Below are positions 55,214-64,000 of a stretch of 64,000 nt of DNA, piece by piece. The DNA comes from Gordionus sp. m RMFG-2023 (lineage: Eukaryota; Nematomorpha; Gordioida; Chordodea; Parachordodidae): the NCBI RefSeq assembly GCF_954871325.1, contig NC_088775.1, forward strand, positions 46,105,561 through 46,169,560, written 5' to 3'. The stretch's first letter is position 1, and every line of letters starts with the position of its first letter. Position numbers and translations under genes: made by a program. The notes beneath the pieces are model-generated. The model saw only the letters and a list, made by a program, of their open reading frames with translations, did not search any database and was not told the DNA's origin.

Positions 55214-55476
55214 ATATATTATAATTTTTTTTTAAAAAAAATCAGGAATGATGACAAAGATTTTTGTATATTTATTGGACCCAAAGTTTTTACCATTTGA
55301 CCTATTTTTGCAAACATTATATTTTCGATTAATTGTGGCGTCCCAGTTATCTTCCCATTCAAATGCATATTCAAAGCTGATCCTGGAGAATAATATACGT
55401 TATTAGACATGGACAAATAGCACACATCCCTATCTTGATTTTTTGATTTGTACTCGTCCTCCTTGCCATTTCTTTT
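55214..55476 (-). CDS. unrecognised coding stretch adjoining composite A
   Basis: The minus strand is open from after a TGA at 55,477-55,479 to 55,219. It gives DRDVCYLSMSNNVYYSPGSA, then NMHLNGKITGTPQLIENIMF and AKIGQMVKTLGPINIQKSL. Residue use (Gly, Pro, Met, Gln, His) is far more protein-like than other frames nearby. The last residues before the stop already read into the A/T-rich edge at the transposon border (55,213), so the true reading is cut there. An ATTGAAAAAG acceptor could start it. I do not recognise the family. It may be a host exon or a piece of another mobile element, split or ended by the insertion of composite A. Confidence 0.4.
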
Positions 55477-56096
55477 TCAATTATTATTATAAAAATTCAA
55501 TTTTTAAAAAACATTTAGAAAATTAGGAAATTTTCTGAATAATATTCTTTGATGTTTGAGTCAGAGTAAAAGTTTATAGTGCCCTTTGATCAAAATTTTT
55601 AAAAAACAAGGGAATGGCATGCTCTTTCCAAGAATTTTATAAAATAATGATATATACTATAAACCATATTATTTAAGGAAAGTATTTAATTATTTATAAA
55701 AAAATCTTACATAACCATCCAAATTTATATAGCTAAGTTTTTTTTAAAACTTTCAGAAGTTAAAATTTTAATGAAATCCTATATTCAATTTTTTAAATTT
55801 TCAAGAATTATATTTTGGACATGTTTTTATTTTTGCATTAAATTTCTATATTTTTTTCTATAAAGTTTCAAAAGTTTTTAATCATATTTTTTGATATTTT
55901 GGATTTTAGCCTATATGAAAAAGATTTTGAAATTTTTATCACAATTTTATATTAAAATCAGAGTTGATATTTTTAAATTAGAAAAAGGTAATGGAATCCT
56001 AATCAATATGTACAGAAATGATATTTTAAACGTTAGAATAAAATCTTTAAAATTTTATTAAGATTAACAGAGTTTATGAATATTCTTTTAGTGTTG
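55477..56096. other. AT-rich stretch, no gene recognised
   Basis: No motif or boundary is seen before the hairpin MITE. Confidence 0.4.
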
Positions 56097-56303
56097 TTAA
56101 ACGGCTCGATTTCAGCCGATTTTTAAAAACGGCTAACTCAATATTTTAGCCAGAAAACTATTGTCTAAACCTCGAGATTTCGTTAATAGATGTTCAAACC
56201 TGTGTTCCGCCTATGAGCAAAATCTAAAGGCTTGCATAATATTTTTCCTAATAAAATATTGATTTAGCCGTTTTTAAAAATCGGCTTAAAATGAGCCGTT
56301 ATT
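56097..56303. mobile_element. hairpin MITE (copy 2 of the 19.8 kb family)
   Basis: TTAA at 56,097-56,100 is followed by ACGGCTCGATTTCAGCCG and CGGCTAACTCAATATTTTAG. The other arm mirrors this as AATATTGATTTAGCCG and CGGCTTAAAATGAGCCGT. The loop shares AGATTTCGTTAATAGATGTTC with copy 1. The right flank is TATT instead of TTAA, so the duplication has decayed or differs. Confidence 0.75.
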
Positions 56304-57150
56304 TTTAATTAAGTACATATGGTAAATCTATTCTAAACAATTTCTTTGCTTTAACCCGTCTTCCCCTCTCTTTCTTTCCAATTGATATTGTTTTTGCCTC
56401 AAGGGAGATGATATATAGTTTAAATCTTACCGTAAGACATATAATATGACTACATTAATATTTCAAAATTACTGGGCATAAGTAAATCTCATATAATCAT
56501 AGAAATAAAAATGTAATTTTATATTAATTACAAATTTTCTTGCACTGATTGCAAATATTGCCCAAACTAAGAAATATAATCTTGGTAATAATGTTTTTAT
56601 TTAATCATAAAAATCCCCTTCCTTCCCTGAAAGAAATTGTAAGTTTTAATACATTGATATGTTAACAAGGCTAAATCAATTTTTGGATAAGGTAAAAATG
56701 ATCGTAAATTAATATATATTTTCTAAAACTTATGCCATTTTTCGAAATATATGTATTTTTTATGCATAGCAAATAATATAGTAAACAATTATTATTTTAC
56801 CCAATTGTTCATCTATTTTTTATATGCAAAATAAGAACAATAACAATAATTTTTGATATTAAATTAAATTTTGATAGAAATTTTTCTTGCAAGGCTAGTA
56901 ATGTTATAGATCTATTATTTTTCCAACAATAGAAATAACTTTAGATTACAATAAAATTTATTCCCATTAATACCTTAAAACTATTGGACACCACAATCTC
57001 TATAAAAACTCCTACGACTATTGTTACAACGCTGATACTATTACTCCTAATTAGTGATACTGTATGTTGTGCAACTTATTTTGTCTATGTAACTTCCAAC
57101 TGGGCATAGGAGGAATATCCGGTCTGCAAATATATAGTTATTATAACCAA
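56304..57150. other. AT-rich stretch, no gene recognised
   Basis: No coding frame is supported. From about 56,990 the plus strand becomes richer in A and C, leading into the Thr-rich region. Confidence 0.4.
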
Positions 57151-57369
57151 ATTTACTAGGACCACCAAAATAACCACATATACTTAACCATACTTCTGCG
57201 ACTTATACTGCACATACTACTTCAATAATATCACTACAGCTTATAAAAGCAGGGCTAGGCCAACTTCTATAAAACTAAGACAATTAGAACTTCACAGACT
57301 TACAAAACTAGATCCACTCTTACCACTTATCCTTACCACTTCTGACCACCATAAAACTTTAAAAACTAA

Positions 57370-57756
57370 GATAACTATATAGGCATAGCTTACAGAACAA
57401 TTAGAACTAATCCAACCAATTATCCTCTAATCACTACTGACAACCAGTATTTTATGAATCACTGCAGAACTGTGACCCCGAGAACTATGCAAACTTACGA
57501 GGCAACCAGAACTATACAAACTACTTTAACCCCTTATCCTCTTACCACAACTAATAATGACGATAATACAACTTACTACAAAGCCGAGAAAACTAGAAGT
57601 ACACTAACTCACAGTATCATTAGAACTACGCAAATTACGAAAACTCCTTATCCTCTAACCAAATTTGTCGATGAAGATTATACAAACTACAGAAGTGAGA
57701 GGAATAGATATACACCAACTCACAGGACCACTAGAAGAGAGATTAAATTCAAATAA
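57370..57756 (+). CDS. Thr-rich repeat protein, C-terminal part
   Basis: The plus strand is open for about 128 codons to a TAA at 57,756. The residues are Thr, Arg, Asn, Tyr and Pro-rich and fall into about three ~37-residue units. Each has R-T-[IT]-[QR]-T...T-P-Y-P-L-T (or N-Y-P-L-I), then an Asp/Asn-rich turn and an R/K...T-x-T-H segment (RTIQTTLTPYPLTTTNNDDN; RTTQITKTPYPLTKFVDEDY; RYTPTHRTTRREIKFK end). The codons are ACT/ACA/ACC-rich, unlike the A/T-only codons of random frames. More degenerate units with stops continue upstream to about 57,150. It may be the last exon of a secreted mucin-, silk- or cuticle-like gene, or a coding minisatellite. No signal peptide is seen because the 5' part is missing. 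Confidence 0.45.
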   Translation, partial: DNYIGIAYRTIRTNPTNYPLITTDNQYFMNHCRTVTPRTMQTYEATRTIQTTLTPYPLTTTNNDDNTTYYKAEKTRSTLTHSIIRTTQITKTPYPLTKFVDEDYTNYRSERNRYTPTHRTTRREIKFK

Positions 57757-57954
57757 AAAAGAATGATTCCATGGAATAAGAAGGATTCAAAAATTTAAAG
57801 GTTGAATGTGATTGTTTTAAGTTGAAGGGATAAATATTTCAACACTTTTGGTATCCCTATAAAGAGAAATTAAACCTATCTGAAAGATCATATATTTCTC
57901 ACATACAACTTTCAATTTCAAGTATTTCATTTTCTCTTTAACAAACAATGAATA

Positions 57955-58701
57955 GGGGAGACCGTGGATATTTTTATTTCGGGGTCGGTAATTTCTTCTC
58001 AAATAATTTTAAAACTAATAAACTTTGATATTTGTTATTTAAACCATATATGTATTTTAATAAGAAACTTCAATGGTTCTAAAAATGCCTTGTATATGCA
58101 CGAGAAAAGTTTTAAGTGCAAATTTAACTTTTAACATGTCGAAAGTAACTTTTTAATCTTTTACAGTTTTACAATAAATTTTTTTTATAAAAGTTACACA
58201 GACTAAATTCAATTCTAAATGATAAAGTTCTTAATTTTATCAAAGTATAAAATTATTGACAATATTTGTAGAATTTAATATAAATTAAATCATAATTAAA
58301 AGTAAAGACCTGAGGCAGGTTTTGGCGGGTTGCGTATTCGCCAATTTTAAGCAGGGATTAGGGACATGAATGAAAATATGAAGCTGGTTGACTTATTTTA
58401 TTGTAAATTATATAGCAGTTTTAAGTGACAATGAGATATAATATAGGTGAACCTGGTAATTTAACATATTTGAAAATTTATTTACATTTATTTACTTAGA
58501 ACGGCATTTATATATTAAAAAAATTCTAAAAATTAAAAAGTGCTATAACCTTAATGCGAAAGGGCCATATTTATTTTAAATTTTCATTTTTTTTAAATTT
58601 AATATTAATAAAAAATAAATAAATAATTTTTTTTGTAAATATTAATTTCTTCATCTATTTTTTATAGCACTTCAATCTTTTATGGACACTCCGGTCTCCC
58701 C
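57955..58701. mobile_element. mariner-like MITE with GGGGAGACCG ends and TA flanks
   Basis: TA (57,953-57,954) is followed by GGGGAGACCGTGG. At the other side CCGGTCTCCCC ends at 58,701, followed by TA. The 10-bp inverted ends and the TA duplication fit Tc1/mariner-type insertion. The 747-bp interior has no recognisable transposase. Related ends occur at 23.95, 35.3 and 59.95 kb, and the first ~130 bp resemble 59,952-60,060 closely. Confidence 0.7.
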
Positions 58702-58789
58702 TACATATATTCTTTTAGATATAAACCAGGAAATTCTGAAATGTACAAAATTATGTCGCACTTAGTTATTTTATCCTAGATTTCATTTA

Positions 58790-59030
58790 TTTTTCCCTAT
58801 CAGAAATTTCTATTTCTGGTTTATCCATCATCAAATAAAGGGGAAAATTCTGATTCACATCATTAAATTATGGATAAAATTTATTTCTCCCGTCATTTTT
58901 GACAGGAGCTATGATTTAGAAATTTACCTTTTTTGTCTAATTTGTTCATTATCAAATAAAGAGGAAATTTCTGATTTTCCATCATCAAGTGAGGGAGAAA
59001 ATTCTGATCCCCGTCATTCTTGACAAGCTA
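58790..59030. repeat. imperfect direct repeats around CATCATCAAATAAAG
   Basis: CATCATCAAATAAAGGGGAA, CATTATCAAATAAAGAGGAA and CATCATCAAGTGAGGGAGAA recur, each followed by ATTTCTGATT or ATTCTGATCC. CGTCATTTTTGACA-like and CGTCATTCTTGACA words also recur. A local tandem repeat of about 80-100 bp. Confidence 0.6.
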
Positions 59031-60500
59031 TCAGCTAGTTATAATATAATGTTATAATAATATTTTTCTATTCCTTTCGGTTTTAGACCTTGTTCATTTG
59101 TTTAACTTTTCTAAATTAGGCGCGCATGTTCCTAGTTATAGATAGGGATCGCAAGGAACACGATCTCAGAAATAATTAAGTGGATGCCATAAAATTTGTT
59201 TGCAAACCGGTTCCAGTTGCTGGTCTACTCTTACTCACGCAGGTTATTAAAGAGGAAGCTTTTTTAGTAGGTTATATTACTAGGTTACTGCCCTTCATTG
59301 ATAGATAATTATAAATTAAGGGTAGATTTTTTTAGCATTAGGATCAAATTGCTTCAAAGAATTTAATTATTCGTTCTTTCACCTCTTTTTTTTTTAGTTA
59401 GTTTAAATAAAAATGGAACGTTCTCAATATTTTATGGAAAAATATAACTTACATGAAAGCACTAGATTTAAAAATTAATTTTGATTTTCAATAGATAATA
59501 TAATTTACACCTATTTAATAAATTTTAAACTGAACTCTTATACATTTCATAGTGAATTTATAAACATCTTATACTTAGTTGTAATAGTCAAAAATGTCTA
59601 TAATATTCTGTTATAAAGCAATTTACCGGTCATAATTTAATGATGGTATGGGTATTGATTGACTTAACATACTATGGAATCCACAATTAGTTATATTCAT
59701 ACTTTTCACGTCTTTTCAAAAATATAAATTTTTCATTATTATTGAAGAAAAATTGAATAAATAAACATTGTTTAGTTAAAACCAGTGACTCGGAACAAAG
59801 ATATTTTTGCATTCCTGTTCCGTGTTCTTGTTCAAACCAATAATATGTTCGGTTCTTTTTCCGTTCCATGTTTCTCAACATTCCACAACACTTTCCTAAA
59901 AATACTTTATTTCTACTTTATCATATATTATATCAATCTTTACCCTATGTAGGGGAGACAGGGAACTTATCCCAGAGCAGGCAATTTCTTCCGAAATAAT
60001 TTTGAAAATCAAAATTTAAACCATAAATGCATATTAATAAGATTCTTCAATGGTAGCCTATAAAAAAAAGAATCGAATAGAATAATTTATTATTCATACT
60101 CATACAAATAATAAAATCATTATTCGATTCGAAAATTTTTTTAAAGCTTATTTTTTAAAAATAATAAACAGATGTAGATGTTTCAAAATGATACTTTTAA
60201 GGATTTTCTAAACTAATTGTCATTAGCATATCAAAATTTTCAGAAAATAAACGAAATAAAACCAAATGATTTCATATAACGTTATCCAAAGAAATTGGCC
60301 AAAAACACTCGATTTTTAGAATTAGAATTGTTTATAAAAATATTAAAATTATTTCTTCAATCTAATATTCAAATTTTCTAAAAATGTTCAAAGATCTCAT
60401 TTTTTAAACATCAAAATATAATACAGAAAAAATATAATTATGGATCCGAATTTGACATAACCAGTTTTTAAAGTATAAAGTCTTTCTAATGGTTTCTTCC
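59031..60500. other. no gene recognised; two transposon-end-like sites
   Basis: CAGTGACTCGGAACAAAG at about 59,792 with GTTCCGTGTTCTTGTTC resembles hAT-type ends. TAGGGGAGACAGGGAACTT at 59,950 is another GGGGAGACCGG-family left end, and its right end was not found. No coding frame is supported. Confidence 0.4.
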
Positions 60501-60539
60501 TTCAAAAACATTCTATTCTTGTGATATTTGTCCCTATTG

Positions 60540-60890
60540 AGAATTTATCTCACATGTAGCCGAAGATCCCTGAATGGACAACATATCAGTTACCATTTTC
60601 GACAACACGGGAAAAGGTTACTAAATGGAAAAGGGATTAATCAAAGAATAAGAACTCGTCAATAAAATTTAACTATTCATCTGCCAAGAGTAAGAGAATA
60701 TGGGAAGCAGATATTCCAGAATAATGTTTTGACTTGTTCATAACACCAAAACCAAAAATGATTGAAGAGATTATTTATCATACTAATGAAAAAAATTAAA
60801 ACTATAAGTAAAAACTATTATGAAAGTTCTACTAAAGAAGCTGATGTAACCAAATTCAAGCATTATTTGGAATTCTTATTTAGCTGGTAT
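60540..60890 (+). pseudogene. piggyBac transposase fragment, N-terminal part
   Basis: Plus-strand frames give INQRIRTRQ-NLTIHLPRVRE (the R-T-R-x-x-N-I block before the catalytic core). Then comes WEADIPE and CFDLFITPKPKMIEEIIYHT with NEK, where piggyBac proteins have a W..FF.D.ML..IV..TN helix. KTISKNYYESSTKEADVTKF and KHYLEFLFSWYF follow, like the EIKAFLG.L...G segment. Stops and frame changes separate the blocks. The catalytic core is absent. It is a different copy from the pseudogene at 21-22.9 kb, which lacks this region in recognisable form. Confidence 0.55.
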
Positions 60891-61050
60891 TTTTAAATCT
60901 AAATATCAAAAAAAATAATTATATTTATTAGTTTACTTTGCTGGGGCATTTCCTTTCCACAATACTTCTTATCAGAAAATATAACTTATGATTTGAATAA
61001 TGAATATATATAAAAAATAGGAAATTGTTACATATTAGTAACGATTTAAT

Positions 61051-61090
61051 CAGTCGCGTAACCAATGGGGGGGGGGATTCCCCCCCCCTC
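61051..61090 (+). mobile_element. CAGTCGCG hAT-family end with G/C runs
   Basis: CAGTCGCGTAACCAATGG at 61,051 runs into nine or more G, then ATT and ten C. The first 8 bases are identical to the minus-strand end of the 5,787-5,962 MITE. The partner end is not seen. Confidence 0.4.
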
Positions 61091-62004
61091 AACCCGACCC
61101 CCCAATCAAAATTTTATAAATATTTGAATATCAATTTTTTAACATAAAACTTATTTTTTATAAATAAATTTTATTATTCCAAATTTCAATTCAATCCACA
61201 ATGCAATGAATTATATTTAAAATAATGAAAGGATATTATAGCTATTCAAAAATATTAATAATTTTAGTCAAAGAGATTGAAATCAAACGGTAATTTATTT
61301 TATTATTATATTTGTCGTATTCACGTTTTATTCGGGATCTTTTTTTTAAATATCCGAATCCATGAAAAAAAAATAAAATAATATAATTCTTTTTCTTCTC
61401 TTTTTTGCGGCTGGCACCATATATATAAAAGGCCAAAATAAGGGATTTAAAATGAGAATTTAAAAAAAAGTAAATAGTATAAAATTAAGGCATATAATAA
61501 AATGAAAAGGGATGAGGTTAAGACATTTTTGTTTTAAAAAATATTAAAATATATTATTTTTTCTTCTCTTTTTTTGCGGTTGGCACCATATAATGAAAAG
61601 GTCAAAATAAGGGATATAAAAAAAAAATTTAAAAAAAAGTAAATAATATAAAATTAAGGCATATAATGAATGAAAAGGGATGAGGTTAAGACTTTTTTGT
61701 TTTAAAAAATATATAAAAAATCCGATTACTGTTCAGTAGGTAAAAAATTATAATGGTTACGTTTTGGTTACGGTTCTTGAGAAGAAATTTATAACGGTTC
61801 AGCTAATTATAAAGGTTTATAAAGGTTCATTACTGTTAGAAATTTTTTTTTATTGAAGCAACAACATCTTCTAATTTATTTTTATTACAAGCATCTATGA
61901 ATTATATATAAAAAATATATATAAGATTCAAAATAACTCATTTTTAAATATATTATTTGAACTTATAAGTAATATATTTTCAAGTATAAATGGATTCATT
62001 TTTG

Positions 62005-62100
62005 TTCGTTGTGACGATAACACAATTAACCCCGAAAAAGCCCTTTCTACAGAAACTTGTGTTGTGGGAACCGCCAGTACTATAAGAGCACGTTTATATA
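62005..62100 (-). pseudogene. hAT transposase 3' end, type 1, copy in composite B
   Basis: The minus-strand coding resembles that at 53,000-53,110: VPTTQVSVERAFSG-like residues, with a small deletion after GCTTTTTCGGGG. The flanking AACGGTTC/GGTTACGG words are shared with composite A. Confidence 0.65.
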
Positions 62101-62639
62101 ATTGGATATAAATTATTTCCCTTTCTAAAATAGTGATCGTTTTTTATAAAGGTTCTTCACTCCTTCAAAAAAAATATATCGGTTCGGTTACGGTTATGAT
62201 ATTTATAACAAAAATAAATTTTTTAAAAAAAAATATTTAAGGGGATTCGGAATCTTTTTTTTAAAAAACAATTAAATTATATTTTTTTGCCGCCTGGCTG
62301 GCACCAGAAAATTTTATTTTTTAGAGATATTTAATATGTATTACTTTTATGCTTTAAATCATTAAATAATAAATACTCGAAAAAATGGTTTTAATATAAA
62401 TTAAATGTAAAAATATAAATGTGGCAATGAAAATATTCACCCCCATTTACGCTTACCACTAAAAAATTACGAAAGGCAATATTTTAATTAACGCCCGAAA
62501 ATTTCCGGTGTTTTTAAATTTTTCAAAACTTTAATGCTATAATTTTTTACACTTTTTAGAATTTATTTCTTTAATTTCATAATCCATTATAATAAAAAAT
62601 TAATACATATTATAAATCCAAATTTTTACTTAGAAAAAG

Positions 62640-63157
62640 AAGAATGTCTATTTTTTTTATTTCAATTGTGTACGCCTTTCCTCTAATAAGCGATTGGCTA
62701 CAGAAAATAACCTTTCACTTAGAAGCCGAATTTGCCAGGGTTGACAAAATTTTATTCTCTAATTTTCTCAAAAAAGGAAATAAATTTTCCTTCTTCCAAA
62801 ACTTCAAAATATTGTCATTGTTATTTGTTTTATGGGATGAATCTTTTAAATTCACACAGCTTTCATCGGTAGATGTTGATGCTTCATCAAAATCATCTAA
62901 AAATATGTTTCATTTAGAATATATGGTTTTTTATGAATGTAGGATAAATTAGGAAAGTTATAAATGACAGTTGGCATTGACTTATGCATATCATATAATT
63001 TTATATCGTTTCTTTTTAAGATTGTTTTGTAAATATCTTCCTTTTCTTCGTCTCTTAAAAACTTAAGTCTTTTGAAATTAGGATCTAGAATTAAGCCTAC
63101 CTTAAGTGCTTGTGAATAAATTTTAAAGTTTAAGTAAAAAATCTCGTGACAAAACAC
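62640..63157 (-). pseudogene. hAT transposase C-terminal part, type 2, longest copy
   Basis: From 63,157 on the minus strand an 85-codon frame gives MFCHEIFYLNFKIYSQALKV, then GLILDPNFKRLKFLRDEEKE and DIYKTIL. The LDP-x-FK-x-L-x-F-L motif is the usual hAT block before the C-terminal linker. After a frame change come STDESCVNLKDSSH, ILKFWKKENLFPFLRKLENK and ILSTLANSASK. Then, in a third frame, ERLFSVANRLLEERRTQLK follows as in composite A. At least two frameshifts and stops are present, so it is inactive. The sequence up to 63,460 is its 3'-side flank on the plus strand, with CGCCCGGG and CAGTCACGCC words. Confidence 0.75.
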
Positions 63158-63460
63158 CTAAACATAAAAAGAAAATAGAACTCAGAGCGTGACACCGGAT
63201 GTTATTTATAAAATGCGGGAATATTTTTGTTTTCAAATATTATTTTTTTTAAAAAGAACTAAATTAAATTAGAAAATATGTATTTTAATTATAAAATTGC
63301 AAATTTATATTTATAAAAAAAATTAAAATTTCCGTGATTCACGGAAAATTCATGTTCACGCCCGGGAAAAATTTTGGGAAGGCCCGTCACGCCCAGTCAC
63401 GCCTGATAATTTAAAATTTAATCACACTCACGCTGTATTTCAAGGCAGCGCCTACCTCTA

Positions 63461-63885
63461 ATCATCATTATTTAATTGTTTAGATAAAAAAAATTTTCAT
63501 TGATAAAATAGTTTAATTATTAAGAAGGATCTTTCATGGTATTAAGAAGTCTTGACAGTATATGAGGTAGTAAAAATTTATCATCTCTTATATTATGCCA
63601 TGTGCAATTATTAAATAAGCATTTATATTATTTTGGTTAATATTTTTAGGCACATTTTGAAATTAGTAAAATAATTTTATGACAAGAAATCCACTTAATT
63701 TGCTAAACATCGACCAAAATTTATTAAAATATAATAAGACCCCCATTTATTATTTTATTTAATATGTATACGGAATCACGAGGTCGAGTCCTATATCATA
63801 AACCAGAAATCACTTCGTTATGGATGGGTATAATAAAACAAAAAAAGAATTAAATAAATTTTTTCCCATTCAAATTTTTAGATAA
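63461..63885. other. AT-rich stretch, no gene recognised
   Basis: No frame or boundary is supported. Confidence 0.4.
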
Positions 63886-64000
63886 TCTTAAAAATGTGCG
63901 TGGTAAAACTTAGGATTTATAATATGTATTTTTGTTATTATGGATTATGGAATTAAAGAAATAAATTCAAAAAAGTGTATAAAATTATAGCATTAAAGTT
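63886..64000 (+). mobile_element. third, inverted copy of the type 2 hAT 3' flank, cut by the window edge
   Basis: GGATTTATAATATGTATTTT, then ATGGATTATGGAATTAAAGA and ATTATAGCATTAAAGTT, is the reverse complement of 62,525-62,625 with few changes. This copy therefore runs left to right while composites A and B carry the type 2 hAT right to left. Its coding part should lie to the left but is not recognisable there. Confidence 0.65.

Larger units (their letters stand above)
61311..63460. mobile_element. composite B: second copy of the nested hAT composite
   Basis: It starts GTCGTATT then CACGTTTTATTCGGGATC, i.e. composite A without the ~60-bp piece between. It continues with two of the same tandem units (GCGGCTGGCACCATAT, GGCATATAATGAATGAAAAG), the type 1 hAT 3' end, the joining tract (GCCTGGCTGGCACCAGAAAA), and the type 2 hAT piece, longer here than in A. 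The right border CAGCGCCTACCTCTA (63,460) is the end of the type 2 hAT, not the outer arm. A right outer arm is not seen. A and B share the same internal junctions, so the nesting happened before they separated. Confidence 0.75.

Noticed and set aside
62644-62952. 102-codon plus-strand frame
   Set aside because: It is antisense to the type 2 hAT transposase, which has recognisable motifs on the minus strand.

Overview
The window is animal-type nuclear DNA, roughly three-quarters or more A+T by eye. It holds almost no intact genes but many layers of transposons. Spliced ORFs, AATAAA-type signals behind stops, CFDP2-like LINEs, hAT, piggyBac and Tc1/IS630-type DNA transposons and Ty3-like LTR elements point to an invertebrate metazoan. 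I cannot name the species. I saw no rRNA, no complete tRNA, no CRISPR array and no bacterial operon.

Layout: 0-10.7 kb holds remnants of at least three hAT transposases (minus 1-923, plus 2.0-3.0 kb, plus 8.1-8.6 kb), a hAT-type minisatellite element with its target duplication (3.58-3.87 kb), a 176-bp MITE (5.8 kb), a long host-like terminal exon (4.41-5.24 kb, minus) and an apparently perfect 161-bp tandem duplication (8.5-8.8 kb). 10.75-12.94 kb is a bounded DNA transposon with ~270-bp inverted repeats; its transposase keeps a 55-bp intron and has one visible stop. A second host-like exon lies at 13.16-13.91 kb. A broken Ty3-like LTR element is at 14.2-17 kb and a second, with RT, RNase H and integrase parts, at 25.1-29.5 kb. 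Between them are a piggyBac transposase pseudogene (21.0-22.9 kb, minus) split by a hAT-type element with a perfect 8-bp duplication, and a small membrane-protein exon (24.3 kb).

30.0-34.9 kb is the best nested structure. A Tc1/IS630-type transposon with ~590-bp inverted repeats built of short GGAAAAG tandem units lies between TA dinucleotides. It has landed in another arm of its own family and contains a 1,979-bp hAT element with a perfect 8-bp duplication. 35.6-36.8 kb is a minus-strand LINE piece. 37-41.4 kb is a short LTR element lying between two inverted arrays of GCGAAA-rich repeats. 41.7-44.8 kb is a near-full-length CFDP2-like LINE.

45-52 kb is mostly featureless AT-rich sequence with one hAT fragment. 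52.1-55.2 kb is a 3.07-kb inverted-repeat element carrying the 3' ends of two different hAT transposases. A related composite is at 61.3-63.5 kb, and a third inverted piece reaches the right edge. Beside the first composite is a short unrecognised coding stretch. At 57.4-57.8 kb a Thr-rich ORF with internal ~37-residue repeats stands out from its surroundings.

The transposase parts explain most of the mobile content. The host-like exons (4.4, 13.2, 24.3, 55.2 and 57.4 kb) are isolated, and no function can be assigned to any of them from sequence alone.
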